Of a stretch of 24,395 nucleotides of DNA, positions 1-8,032 are shown in pieces. The stretch is from G020350405 sp964513655. Its GTDB lineage: Bacteria; Planctomycetota; Phycisphaerae; Sedimentisphaerales; Anaerobacaceae. Position 1 is the stretch's first letter. The number at the start of each line of letters is the position of its first letter. The position numbers were made by a program, and so were the translations under genes. The stretch is taken from NCBI GenBank assembly GCA_964513655.1, contig CAZENQ010000045.1:1-24395 (forward strand). The letters are read 5' to 3'. The notes beneath the pieces are model-generated. The model saw only the letters and a program-made list of their open reading frames with translations. It ran no database searches and had not been told where the DNA came from.

Positions 1-149
1 TGGATTAGCCAGCTTGCTTGCACCAGCTTTGCTTGGCGCACTTCAAAACGTTCACTTTTTTCTGAGAATTTACACGCTAATTGGCTTCTTGGTTGTAGGC
101 TAGTTGTATTTAATGGACCCTGCAATGTCAATTCCTAATCGCTACATAA

Positions 150-245
150 GGCATCGAGTCTAGAGCTGATTTAGCCAGATACCTGGGTATATCCAGAGCA
201 CAAGTGACACAAGTTTTAAATGGACTTGCGCTCAGGGCCGCATAA
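150..245 (+). pseudogene. Decayed helix-turn-helix fragment
   Basis: A 31-codon open stretch between two stops (TAA at 147 and TAA at 243) reads as a helix-turn-helix: ADLARYLGISRAQVTQVLNG, with the Ala-x3-Leu-Gly-Ile-Ser-x2-Gln-Val spacing of a DNA-binding helix pair. Similar helices occur in recombinase-like and ParB-like proteins (established knowledge). There is no start codon or ribosome binding site. A neighbouring frame (from about 131) could supply upstream residues if a frameshift is allowed. I read it as the remnant of a larger DNA-binding protein; chance coding cannot be excluded. The rest of bases 1-268 shows nothing I can name. Confidence 0.35.
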
Positions 246-268
246 GTATCTGTATCCTTTTCTTTGCA

Positions 269-1477
269 TCATGCAACAATTGAATTTAGCATATACAGAT
301 AGTCGGAAAGTAAACGAGTAATCAGAAACTTATTTGCGACAGTTTCTTTGCCTTGTTTACCCAGGTCTTTGCCTTCCTTAGGATTTTTTAGCAAATGTAT
401 GATTCTATCTGCAAATCCCTCATTATCTTTTGGTTCAAGCAAAAATCCATTCTTGCCATCCTCGATCTGCATAGGGATACCACCTACATTGGATGCAACA
501 ACAGGTGTTTCTTTCCAGAGTGCCTCTGTCACAGCAAGACAAAATCCTTCCCTGGTAGACTTTTGAATTATGACACTTGAATACCTTTGAATCGCATTCA
601 CTAATGTTTCATTATTTCCAACAACAAATAAAATATCACCACTTTTGAGAAGCTTGTTGGCTTTTCGCTGGACCTTGTTGAACATTCTAAGGCCTTCCGG
701 GTCATCACTGGCGACGTTGTAACAAAAAACCAATCTGCAATCGACCTTTTCCTTAACCAGCTTATAAACATCTATAACTCCCTCAGGGTCCTTCCAGGGG
801 TCAAGTCTGGAGACTTGGGTAATTATTGGTTTGTCAGTAGAAATGCCCGCTTTTGTAACATGCTCCAGAATGGTTTTGTCGGAAATGTCCTTGTTTTTCT
901 GGCTTAGTGGATTAATGGCAGGGAACATAAGTCTCTGGTCAATAGGCAGGTCATTTTTGAAGTATTTCTCGCTTGAGAAAACAACTTGGTCATACTTGAG
1001 TATAAAGCCTTTTAAAAAGTCCCAGAGCTCCTCATGCGGGTCGCTTAGGTCTATATGACAACGCCATATCCAGGGCTGGTTTTTTCTATATGATCTTATC
1101 AGGGATAGAGGCTGCGGATCGTGCACTATCACACAATCATGGTAAAGATGTGTAAACTTTGAAAAATTCTCGTTGACTTGAAGATATACGCTCTTTTTCC
1201 TTTCTGATAAACTGAATTTTGCTCCCTGTAGGGCATTATGAAAACTCTTAGTTATCTCAAAAAACTCTTGACTACCATGCAAAATTCGCCAGCCAGTATC
1301 TATGCCCACATCATTCATCAATAGTATAAGAGAATACAGAATCTCGGCAACTCCACCACCTTGATAGGTTGCATTTAGATGAACAACGTGTTTGCCATAA
1401 AGCTTTCTGGCCCTGGCGTAAATTTCAGCCAATGTTTTATCTGGCACAATGTGACGGAAATCTTCAACTCTTAACAT
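269..1477 (-). CDS. treT: Trehalose glycosyltransferring synthase (TreT-type, GT4 family)
   Basis: Cytoplasmic GT-B glycosyltransferase of 402 residues. TreT reversibly makes trehalose from NDP-glucose and free glucose. The sequence follows archaeal TreT along its whole length: an N-terminal acceptor loop with GGGVAEIL (about 40-47) and FHNALQG (79-85), HDPQP (119-123), WRCHIDLSDP (138-147), QVSRLDPWK (221-229) at the start of the donor domain, and the retaining-enzyme EX7E signature in REGFCLAVTEALWK (E310, E318). Length matches the family (about 400-415). The ATG at 1477 has a clear AGGAG six bases upstream. It follows otsAB by 8 bases, so the two are co-transcribed. GC is low (18 of 60 bases at 601-660). 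The stop codon lies in a 13-base palindrome (264-276). TreT is better known in archaea and thermophiles, so transfer is plausible but unproven. Confidence 0.9.
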   Translation of the reverse strand: MLRVEDFRHIVPDKTLAEIYARARKLYGKHVVHLNATYQGGGVAEILYSLILLMNDVGIDTGWRILHGSQEFFEITKSFHNALQGAKFSLSERKKSVYLQVNENFSKFTHLYHDCVIVHDPQPLSLIRSYRKNQPWIWRCHIDLSDPHEELWDFLKGFILKYDQVVFSSEKYFKNDLPIDQRLMFPAINPLSQKNKDISDKTILEHVTKAGISTDKPIITQVSRLDPWKDPEGVIDVYKLVKEKVDCRLVFCYNVASDDPEGLRMFNKVQRKANKLLKSGDILFVVGNNETLVNAIQRYSSVIIQKSTREGFCLAVTEALWKETPVVASNVGGIPMQIEDGKNGFLLEPKDNEGFADRIIHLLKNPKEGKDLGKQGKETVANKFLITRLLSDYLYMLNSIVA

Positions 1478-1485
1478 GATAACTC

Positions 1486-3696
1486 CTAATTGTTTTGCTT
1501 TTCGATTAGTTCCTCAAGTAACCCCCTAAGCTCATTCACAGAATCCAGATTAAATCTGGCTTTTGAAATGCCGTATCCTACTTTAATTGAGTATGCACTC
1601 TCGGGTAAAATTGAAAACATGTCTTCATCAGTGTAATCATCGCCTGCTGCTAAGATAAAGTCCCATTTGCCTTTTGCTAACCACCGCTCCACAGCATGGC
1701 CTTTGCTTATGCCGATGTTTTTGACTTCGAGTATTTTGCTGCCTTCAAAAACACCGATGTCTAAGTTCTCAGTAAGGTTCAAAACAGCATCTCGCAATTC
1801 CTGAATTCTAAGAGATGCCAACTCAGAATCGGCTTTGCGATAGTGCCAGACTAAAGAAAAATCCTTCTCTTCAACGGAAGACCCGGGAGTTCTGTCGGCA
1901 TATAATTCAAGAATAGGCCTTATGGTATCTTTCCAATCGTTTCTCAGGGGTTCTATTACCTCCCAGTCCTTGTCTTTGGTCTTGATCCAAGCTCCGTGTT
2001 CGGCGATTAGTGAAGCCTCGGCATTGCTGAGCCAAGAACTTAGAGTATCCTTGTCCCTGCCACTTACTATTACAACTTCATTCCTTGCATCTTTTACAAG
2101 TGACTGCAACAAGAAGCTGAGTTTTTCGTCAGGACCGGCTTGTTCCGGCCTGTCGGCAAAACCTACAAGTGTTCCATCATAATCAAGTAAAAATAACCGC
2201 TTTGAGCTTTTTTCATATTCAGAGACTAATCTTTCCTTGATTGGTTGAGCAAGCTTGCGGACAGAAAGTTCGGCTTGAGTCTTTTTGACATCGGATAAAG
2301 CTTCTAAAAAATCATTAGCCCACCTTGTAACAGTATAACGGCAAAGCCGGCTTTGCATTAGTCTGTTGCGTTCAGCTTGCTCTTCTACAGACATTTCGAG
2401 AGCTTTTTTTATTGCATCAATTATCTCTTGCTTATTATGAGCATTTACCGCAATGGCTTCTCCCAACTCACTTGCAGCCCCAGCCATCTCGCTGAGAATT
2501 AAAACGCCCTTGCCATCTGTCTTAGTCGCGACAAACTCTTTGGCTATCAAATTCATACCATCCCGCAGAGGTGTCACCAAAGCTACATCTGCCGCATTGT
2601 AAAGAGCTGCAATTCTCTCAAACGGCAAGAAGCGATACAGATACCATACAGGTACCCAGCCGAGGGCTCCATGTTCACCGTTTATCCTGCCCACAAGGCC
2701 TTCAAGTTGTCTTCTTAATTCGGCATAGTCCTCAACGCCGGTGCGAGAAGGAACCGCTACAAGTATCAAAGTAACTTTTTCCTTGTATTCGGGATTCTGT
2801 GACAAAAACAAATCGAATGCCTCCAACCTTTGAATAATTCCCTTGGTATAGTCTAACCTGTCTATAGATATGATTATTTTGCGATCGCCCACTTTCTTCC
2901 GGATTATAGACAATCTTTTCTTAACCGTTGGGTCTTCTACAGCGGTTGAGTATCTGTCATAATCAATACCCATTGGAAATGCATCGGCCTTTACAATCCT
3001 ATCATCTACTGCCAATGCCCCCATAGAGTGCTCAGTTCTTATGATTCGTGCTGTGCTGTTGAGGAAATGCCTTACATAATCATACGTGTGAAAACCTATC
3101 AGGTCTGCACCAAGCAGGCCTTTAAGGATTTCTTTTCGCCAGGGCAAAAGACGAAACAGTTCGAAAGACGGAAATGGTATGTGAAGAAAGAAACCGATTT
3201 GGGCATTGGGCAGCTTTCTCCGTACAAGCTGAGGCAGCAGCATCAATTGGTAATCATGAATCCAGATATAATCATCCGGTTTAGCAATTTTTATAACCAT
3301 TTCGCAAAAGGCATTATTAACGTTCTTGTAGGCCTGCCAGCATTGATCTTCATATGCAGTATACAAAGGAAAATAGTGGAAAAGAGGCCAGATGGTCTTG
3401 TTACAGAAGCCATAATAAAAATTTCGAATGTCCATTGCAGAGAGAAAAACAGAATGGCAATTCTGCTTTTTAAACTTATTTGATATTTCCCGTTTTTCTT
3501 GTTGTGAAATTTTATCTGTAGCTATACCTGGCCAGCCTATCCACTGGCTTTGATGAGACTCGCGAAACGAGGCAAGTCCTGTAGCCAAACCACCGACACT
3601 CGGCTGAAAACGCAACTCGTTAGCACGCTTTGTAACACTAACAGGTAATCTGTTCGAGACTATCAGCGATCTGCCCATACATTCTATATATACCAT
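1486..3696 (-). CDS. otsAB: Fused trehalose-6-phosphate synthase/phosphatase (OtsA-OtsB)
   Basis: A two-domain cytoplasmic enzyme of 736 residues. The N-terminal GT20 synthase domain (about 8-465) joins glucose from UDP- or ADP-glucose to glucose-6-phosphate. Visible motifs are SNRLPV (14-19), GGLATGL (35-41), WIHDYQLMLLP (145-155), RLDYTKGI (280-287), LRDGMNLIAKEFVA (377-390) and SEMAGAASELG (402-412). The C-terminal HAD domain (about 495-736) removes the phosphate: DYDGT nucleophile motif (505-509), SGRD (545-548), and GDDYTDEDMF (685-694) binding magnesium. One chain therefore carries out the whole OtsA/OtsB route to trehalose. The start is uncertain: ATG 3696 gives a 6-residue extension, while ATG 3678 starts directly at MGRSLIVSN, the usual family beginning. 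Neither has a strong Shine-Dalgarno. It is the first gene of the pair with treT. Confidence 0.95.
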   Translation of the reverse strand: MVYIECMGRSLIVSNRLPVSVTKRANELRFQPSVGGLATGLASFRESHQSQWIGWPGIATDKISQQEKREISNKFKKQNCHSVFLSAMDIRNFYYGFCNKTIWPLFHYFPLYTAYEDQCWQAYKNVNNAFCEMVIKIAKPDDYIWIHDYQLMLLPQLVRRKLPNAQIGFFLHIPFPSFELFRLLPWRKEILKGLLGADLIGFHTYDYVRHFLNSTARIIRTEHSMGALAVDDRIVKADAFPMGIDYDRYSTAVEDPTVKKRLSIIRKKVGDRKIIISIDRLDYTKGIIQRLEAFDLFLSQNPEYKEKVTLILVAVPSRTGVEDYAELRRQLEGLVGRINGEHGALGWVPVWYLYRFLPFERIAALYNAADVALVTPLRDGMNLIAKEFVATKTDGKGVLILSEMAGAASELGEAIAVNAHNKQEIIDAIKKALEMSVEEQAERNRLMQSRLCRYTVTRWANDFLEALSDVKKTQAELSVRKLAQPIKERLVSEYEKSSKRLFLLDYDGTLVGFADRPEQAGPDEKLSFLLQSLVKDARNEVVIVSGRDKDTLSSWLSNAEASLIAEHGAWIKTKDKDWEVIEPLRNDWKDTIRPILELYADRTPGSSVEEKDFSLVWHYRKADSELASLRIQELRDAVLNLTENLDIGVFEGSKILEVKNIGISKGHAVERWLAKGKWDFILAAGDDYTDEDMFSILPESAYSIKVGYGISKARFNLDSVNELRGLLEELIEKQNN

Positions 3697-3801
3697 TTCA
3701 GTGTAGTTTTCCAGTCTTTTATCGAACAGTTACCTGCTATGTTTTATTCGTATTATTTTCGGTTTAAGTCTCAAACAAGAAAAAATAGTGTGCTTTAGTT
3801 T

Positions 3802-3837
3802 CCGGGTCGATAGCTATCCTTATCGTACGCGTCCCGG
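3802..3837. other. Inverted-repeat stem in the otsAB/hydrolase intergenic region
   Basis: CCGGG (3802-3806) pairs with CCCGG (3833-3837) and, inside it, CGATA (3808-3812) pairs with TATCG (3821-3825) around an 8-base loop, giving a two-part stem. It lies between divergently transcribed genes, so it could belong to either leader or be a small RNA or protein site. No known riboswitch consensus was recognised. Confidence 0.4.
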
Positions 3838-3941
3838 CCGAGAGGATGTCCCCTTGATAAAGTCGTAGCCGGTGTAATCCGGATTTGGGATGTAAAGTGT
3901 GACAAAGGAACTGGATTTTGATAGTGTAGCGGTTATAGAGG

Positions 3942-3979
3942 CCATTTAAGGCGTTTAAATGGGAAGGCCGCTAAAGCGG
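3942..3979. other. Two adjacent palindromes just upstream of the hydrolase start
   Basis: CCATTTAA (3942-3949) and TTAAATGG (3955-3962) form a perfect 8-base inverted repeat with a 5-base spacer. CCGC-TAAA-GCGG (3968-3979) follows six bases later and ends 11 bases before the ATG at 3991. The second hairpin would sit next to the ribosome binding region of the hydrolase mRNA. The first looks like an operator-sized site. The function of both is inferred only. Confidence 0.4.
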
Positions 3980-3990
3980 AATTAAGAATT

Positions 3991-4869
3991 ATGAAGAAAG
4001 CAGAGGACAAACGCAGGTTAAGGAAAATTCTTATTGGGGAATTAAGTGTAAAGCGGGTGATTTGTTCGATTGTCTTTGTGTATGTGTGTTTATTGGCTTT
4101 CGTGTATTTTTTTTCGGACAGGATGATATTTTTAGGTCGGGACTCAGGATACGGCCAAGGCCAAGACACTATAAAGATAACGGCGAGAGACGGGACCGAG
4201 CTGGCGGCAATATACCTGGAGGAGCCCAATTCAGAATTTACGATACTCTACAGCCACGGGAATGGTGAAGATATCGGTGACCTTCGGGGCTTTTTTGAAA
4301 TGTTTGTCGATGAGGGGTATTCGGTGCTCGGCTATGATTACCGGGGGTACGGCAGGAGCGAGGGAAGAGCGGTTGAGAAGAATGTGTACGAAGATGTCGA
4401 GATGGTTTACGAATATCTGGTGGGCGACTTGAATACCCCGCCGGAGAAGATTATTGCGATGGGCAGGTCAGTGGGCGGGGGAGTTGCGATGCATTTGGCG
4501 TGTGAAAGGGAAGTGTCCAGCTTGATTTTGGAAGGTGCATTTGTAACTGCATTTCGCGTAATGACGCGTGTTCCGTTGGTTCCGTTCGATAAATTCAGAA
4601 ATATTGATAAGATCAGGGACGTGCGGTGTCCGGTGCTCGTAGTGCATGGGAAAGATGACAGGATGATTCCAATCTGGCATGGGGAAAAGCTTTTCAACGC
4701 GGCAAATGAGCCGAAGGTCAATCTTTGGGTAGAGGGGGCGGGACACAACGATTTGTCTGCAGTAGCTGGTGAGCGTTATTGGGAGGTTCTAAAGGAATTT
4801 ACAGGCGTTGTGCGGGCCCAGAGGGAAGAGGAAGCGGGGCAAGGGCTAAGTAAACAGCGAGAGCAGTAG
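3991..4869 (+). CDS. Membrane-anchored alpha/beta hydrolase (BEM46/ABHD-like)
   Basis: 292 residues. A basic N-terminus is followed by one hydrophobic helix (about 20-42) that should act as an uncleaved membrane anchor, leaving the catalytic domain outside the cytoplasmic membrane. The fold is that of BEM46/ABHD13-type serine hydrolases: oxyanion segment HGNGED (89-94), YDYRGYGRSEG (115-125), nucleophile elbow GRSVGG with Ser160, acid in HGKDDRMIP (Asp222 or Asp223), and GAGHNDL with His252. The triad is complete and the length is normal. The substrate cannot be told from sequence; esters, acyl-thioesters and lipids are all handled in this superfamily. A phosphatidyltransferase gene starts 40 bases downstream on the same strand, suggesting a membrane-lipid context (inference). 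The tail after about residue 276 is charged and low in complexity. Confidence 0.85.
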   Translation: MKKAEDKRRLRKILIGELSVKRVICSIVFVYVCLLAFVYFFSDRMIFLGRDSGYGQGQDTIKITARDGTELAAIYLEEPNSEFTILYSHGNGEDIGDLRGFFEMFVDEGYSVLGYDYRGYGRSEGRAVEKNVYEDVEMVYEYLVGDLNTPPEKIIAMGRSVGGGVAMHLACEREVSSLILEGAFVTAFRVMTRVPLVPFDKFRNIDKIRDVRCPVLVVHGKDDRMIPIWHGEKLFNAANEPKVNLWVEGAGHNDLSAVAGERYWEVLKEFTGVVRAQREEEAGQGLSKQREQ

Positions 4870-4909
4870 CGATGGCTGGGATTTGCGGTTAGAAAGAGAG
4901 GTTAATGAG

Positions 4910-5599
4910 ATGGGTAGACAGGAGTTTGGTGGGGATAAGAAGCTGCCGATGAGGACGCTTCTGGCCAGGTATGAGAGGAAACTTATTGACAGCAATGTTC
5001 ACCGTTTTCCAAAATGGATTGAGGGGTATCATTTAACGTTGATGACGATACCGCTGTCTATAGGGTTAATTGTATTCGGGTATCTTGCGAGGAGCAATTA
5101 TAACTGGCTGTGGCTGTCGTCGCTGATGCTGGTTCTGCAGTGGTTTACCGATTGTTTTGACGGTGCCCTGGGCAGGTTCAGGGACACGGGGATTCCAAAG
5201 TGGGGGTTTTTCATGGACCATTTTTTGGACTTTGTATTTATGTGCTCGGTATTCATAGGTTATTCGTTTTTGCTGGAGGGGCTGAGTGAGAGAATAGTCT
5301 ATCTGTTGATTCCGGTGTTCGGCAGTTTTATGGTGAGTTCGTATCTGTCGTTCGGGGCGACGAGCGAATTTAAGATAACATATCTATGGGCGGGGCCGAC
5401 GGAAATCAGGATTTGGTTTATTGTGTTGAATTGTTTGATAATAATATTAGGGACCGGCTGGATTGAAAAGGTCCTTGTCTACATTCTTATTCTGTCTGTT
5501 GCTTTTCTGTGTATAGTCGTATACAGAACGCAAAAATACATCTGGGCAATAGATATGGAGGAGAAACGCAGGAGGTCTCAGGCCAAACAGGTGGGCTAG
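4910..5599 (+). CDS. CDP-alcohol phosphatidyltransferase family membrane protein
   Basis: An integral membrane enzyme of 229 residues with about six hydrophobic helices. The family moves a CDP-linked phosphatidyl or alcohol-phosphate group to make a phospholipid. The signature is visible as DCFDGALGR followed by GFFMDHFLD. All four metal-binding Asp of the DGxxARx8Gx3Dx3D motif are kept, but the usual Ala before Arg is Gly and the spacer to the Gly is one residue longer, so this is a divergent subgroup rather than an ordinary PgsA or PssA. The product is unknown. I place the start at ATG 4910 because AGAGAGG lies about 8 bases upstream; an in-frame TTG at 4883 would add nine residues without a better site. 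It probably forms an operon with the hydrolase upstream. The window's clear PgsA is elsewhere (19701-20315). Confidence 0.85.
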   Translation: MGRQEFGGDKKLPMRTLLARYERKLIDSNVHRFPKWIEGYHLTLMTIPLSIGLIVFGYLARSNYNWLWLSSLMLVLQWFTDCFDGALGRFRDTGIPKWGFFMDHFLDFVFMCSVFIGYSFLLEGLSERIVYLLIPVFGSFMVSSYLSFGATSEFKITYLWAGPTEIRIWFIVLNCLIIILGTGWIEKVLVYILILSVAFLCIVVYRTQKYIWAIDMEEKRRRSQAKQVG

Positions 5600-5659
5600 A
5601 AAACTGAGTTTAGCTTATCAGATAACCGCTCACCAGGCCAGTAGGGGGTATATTGTAGT

Positions 5660-6013
5660 TTAGAATTTGAATTGGTCTTTGAAGGTGGTTTTGAAGTCGT
5701 AGACATCTGTAAAGTCTTCGATTGAGTCAGCGGGCTGGGCGCTCATCCATTTGTTTTTTATCATCAGGTAGACAATCTCGCCGAAATCCTGCGTTGTTCT
5801 TATGCCCCAAGTATTTAGCACCAACACTGCGAGTCTGCCCCATTTTTTGAGCGCTAATTTTCTAAGTCCCTCGCAGAGGACCTGGCCAGTAACGTGGGTT
5901 GGCTCGGTGGTGGTTTTTTTTGCGGTGTACCCGAGTCCTTCATAGACGAATCTGACGGCCTGCGGATTGTACCGTCCGTCTTCTCTGGCGATTTTTTCAA
6001 GGCTTTTTTTCAT
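5660..6013 (-). CDS. Minf_1886 family protein (Planctomycetes/Verrucomicrobia conserved)
   Basis: A small soluble protein of 117 residues that I recognise as the Minf_1886 family, whose members are found mostly in Planctomycetes and Verrucomicrobia and have no known function. Typical features are the N-terminal AREDGRYNPQAVRFVYEGL (about 9-27), HVTGQVLCEGLR (40-51), ALKKWGRLAVLVLNTWG (54-70), TTQDFGEIVYLMI (73-85) and an acidic-aromatic C-terminus. It starts 6 bases after the metG stop without a visible Shine-Dalgarno, so it is probably translationally coupled as the last gene of the dnaE-metG operon. It is the best taxonomic marker in the window. Confidence 0.85.
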   Translation of the reverse strand: MKKSLEKIAREDGRYNPQAVRFVYEGLGYTAKKTTTEPTHVTGQVLCEGLRKLALKKWGRLAVLVLNTWGIRTTQDFGEIVYLMIKNKWMSAQPADSIEDFTDVYDFKTTFKDQFKF

Positions 6014-6019
6014 AGTTGG

Positions 6020-8023
6020 TCAGCTTACTCTTTGTCCCGGTTTAGCACCGGTGTCGGCTGAGAGCATAAAGATGTCCTTTCCGCCGGTACCGGCCGCAAG
6101 AATCATACCTTCGGACAGGCCAAACCTCATCTGTCTTGGTTTTAGATTGGCCAGATAGACTACGATTTTGTCGGTCAGCTCTTCAGGTTTGTAGGCCTGT
6201 GCTATGGCAGCCATACAGCTTTTCTGAAGTCCGGCGACGTCGAGCTGCAGTCGCAGGAGCTTGTCGGCGCCTTCGACGGTTTCCGCCTTTAGTACCTTGG
6301 CAATTCGCAAATCAATCTTGGCGAAGTCTTCGATGGTGCATTCTGATGCGATTGGCTCGGCCGGGCCTGTGGTTTGTGGTTCGGGGCTTTGTGATTCTTT
6401 ACTTTCTTCTATCATCGCGTTCACCTGTTTTTCATCAATTCTCTCTGCAAGTCTTTCATACTCGTTTATTTTATGATTTTCCAACACGGTTTCGGTGTCG
6501 GCAAATTTTAGTTTGTCGATGTTAAGAAATCTTTCCACTTTTTCAGCATATTTTGGCAGGATTGGTTTTAGATAAATTGTCAGGATTCGGGAGGCATTTA
6601 TTACCGCCGTAAGGGTCGTTCGTGTTGTTTCCGAGTCTGTTTTTACAGTTGCCCAGGGTTGGTTCTGCTCGACGTATCGGTTTGCCTCATCAGCCAGAGC
6701 GGCAATTGTTCGAACGACGGCTGCATATTTGAGATTTTCGTAGTTTTCCGCAACCTGCGTCTTTTCGGCGGTGAGCTTGTTTATTAATTTGCTTCCCTGC
6801 TCGTCCAGCCGGCCGAGCAGAGAATCGAGTTTTTTTGCCAGCATAGGCCCTGAGCGTGAAGCAAGGTTTGCGAGCTTCCCGACCATGTTGGAGTTGATTC
6901 TGTTTATAAAATCCTCCGTACTCAAATCGATATCATCGATGGTATCTGTCAATTTGCTTGCGTAGTAGTACCGCAGGTATTCGGGATCGAGGTGTTTTAG
7001 ATAGGTGCTTGCTCTTATGAAGGTACCTCGCGACTTGCTCATCTTTTCACCGTTTACGGTCAGGAACCCATGGACGAAGAGTTTGTTTGCGGTTTTGAAT
7101 CCGGAGCCGATGAGCATGGCGGGCCAGAAGAGCGCGTGGAAATACATGATATCCTTGCCGATGAAGTGGTAGAGTTCGTATTCGTCACTGTTCCAGAACT
7201 TGTCGAAGTCCAGGCTGTTCTTATCACAGTAGTTTTTGGCGGATGCCATATATCCGATTGGGGCATCGAGCCAGACGTAGAAGAACTTGTTTTCCTCACC
7301 AGGTATTTTGAAACCGAAGTATGGTCCATCGCGTGATATATCCCAGTCTTTGAGGCCGGCCTTGAACCACTCATCGAGTTTGTTTGCGACTGATTTTTGT
7401 GTGTATCCTGCGGCGATAAGGTCCTTGAGCTTCTGCTGGTAGTCAGCCAGTTTGAAGAAGTAGTGTTCGGACGTCCGGACCGTCGGCTTGCTTCGGCAGG
7501 TTGCGCAATAAGGATTAATCAGGTCGGTTGGCCGATGGGTTCCGCTGCAGATTTCGCAGGAGTCTCCGTACTGGTCCTCGGCTTTACAGCGGGGACAAGT
7601 GCCGCGGATGTATCTATCGGGCAGTGACATTTTGCAATTTTCGCAATAGGCCTGCTCGACATTTCTTTTGGCGATTGAGCCGGCTTCGTTGAGTGAATTG
7701 AAAATCAGCTCGCTGAAGCGCTTGTTTTCGGGCGAATGGGTCGTGTAATAATTGTCGAATTCGATGTGGAAGCCATCAAAATCGGCTTTGTGCTCTTTGT
7801 GCATGCGCTGGATTAGCTCTTCGGGAGTGATTGACTGGGCACGCGCACTTATCATAACCGGGGTGCCGTGCGTGTCATCGGCGCAGAAGTAGAGGCACTG
7901 GTTGCCGCACATCTTCTGGAAACGGACCCAGATATCTGTCTGGAGGTATTCCACCAGATGTCCTATGTGTATGGGGCCGTTCGCATAAGGCAGGGCTGAT
8001 GTCACAACGATTTTGCGGGGCAT
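6020..8023 (-). CDS. metG: Methionyl-tRNA synthetase with C-terminal tRNA-binding domain
   Basis: Cytoplasmic class I synthetase of 667 residues that charges tRNA-Met. The Rossmann core has the HIGH motif (19-22) and KMSKS (327-331). The connective peptide keeps four CxxC pairs, CENC (127), CPRC (143), CEIC (156) and CATC (173), meaning two zinc knuckles as in the E. coli-like MetG1 type. An anticodon-binding helical domain follows (about 370-540). After a Glu/Ser/Pro-rich linker there is an EMAPII/Trbp111-like OB-fold (about 565-667, starting IEDFAKIDLRIAKV) that promotes dimerisation and tRNA binding. The start at 8023 has AAGGAAA upstream and lies 9 bases after ricT. Full length, nothing missing. 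Confidence 0.97.
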   Translation of the reverse strand: MPRKIVVTSALPYANGPIHIGHLVEYLQTDIWVRFQKMCGNQCLYFCADDTHGTPVMISARAQSITPEELIQRMHKEHKADFDGFHIEFDNYYTTHSPENKRFSELIFNSLNEAGSIAKRNVEQAYCENCKMSLPDRYIRGTCPRCKAEDQYGDSCEICSGTHRPTDLINPYCATCRSKPTVRTSEHYFFKLADYQQKLKDLIAAGYTQKSVANKLDEWFKAGLKDWDISRDGPYFGFKIPGEENKFFYVWLDAPIGYMASAKNYCDKNSLDFDKFWNSDEYELYHFIGKDIMYFHALFWPAMLIGSGFKTANKLFVHGFLTVNGEKMSKSRGTFIRASTYLKHLDPEYLRYYYASKLTDTIDDIDLSTEDFINRINSNMVGKLANLASRSGPMLAKKLDSLLGRLDEQGSKLINKLTAEKTQVAENYENLKYAAVVRTIAALADEANRYVEQNQPWATVKTDSETTRTTLTAVINASRILTIYLKPILPKYAEKVERFLNIDKLKFADTETVLENHKINEYERLAERIDEKQVNAMIEESKESQSPEPQTTGPAEPIASECTIEDFAKIDLRIAKVLKAETVEGADKLLRLQLDVAGLQKSCMAAIAQAYKPEELTDKIVVYLANLKPRQMRFGLSEGMILAAGTGGKDIFMLSADTGAKPGQRVS

Positions 8024-8032
8024 GCGTTTTCC

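Noticed and set aside
264..276. Perfect 13-base palindrome TTGCATCATGCAA over the treT stop
   Set aside because: It has only one central base, so it cannot form a normal terminator hairpin, and no T-run follows. A single copy is weak evidence for a protein site.
3028..3483. A 151-codon open frame on the plus strand
   Set aside because: It is antisense to the OtsA domain and its translation has no family features.
5600..5659. Possible bidirectional terminator GCT...AAAC-TGA-GTTT-AGC between convergent genes
   Set aside because: The stem is short and interrupted by three unpaired bases, and there is no T-run on either strand.
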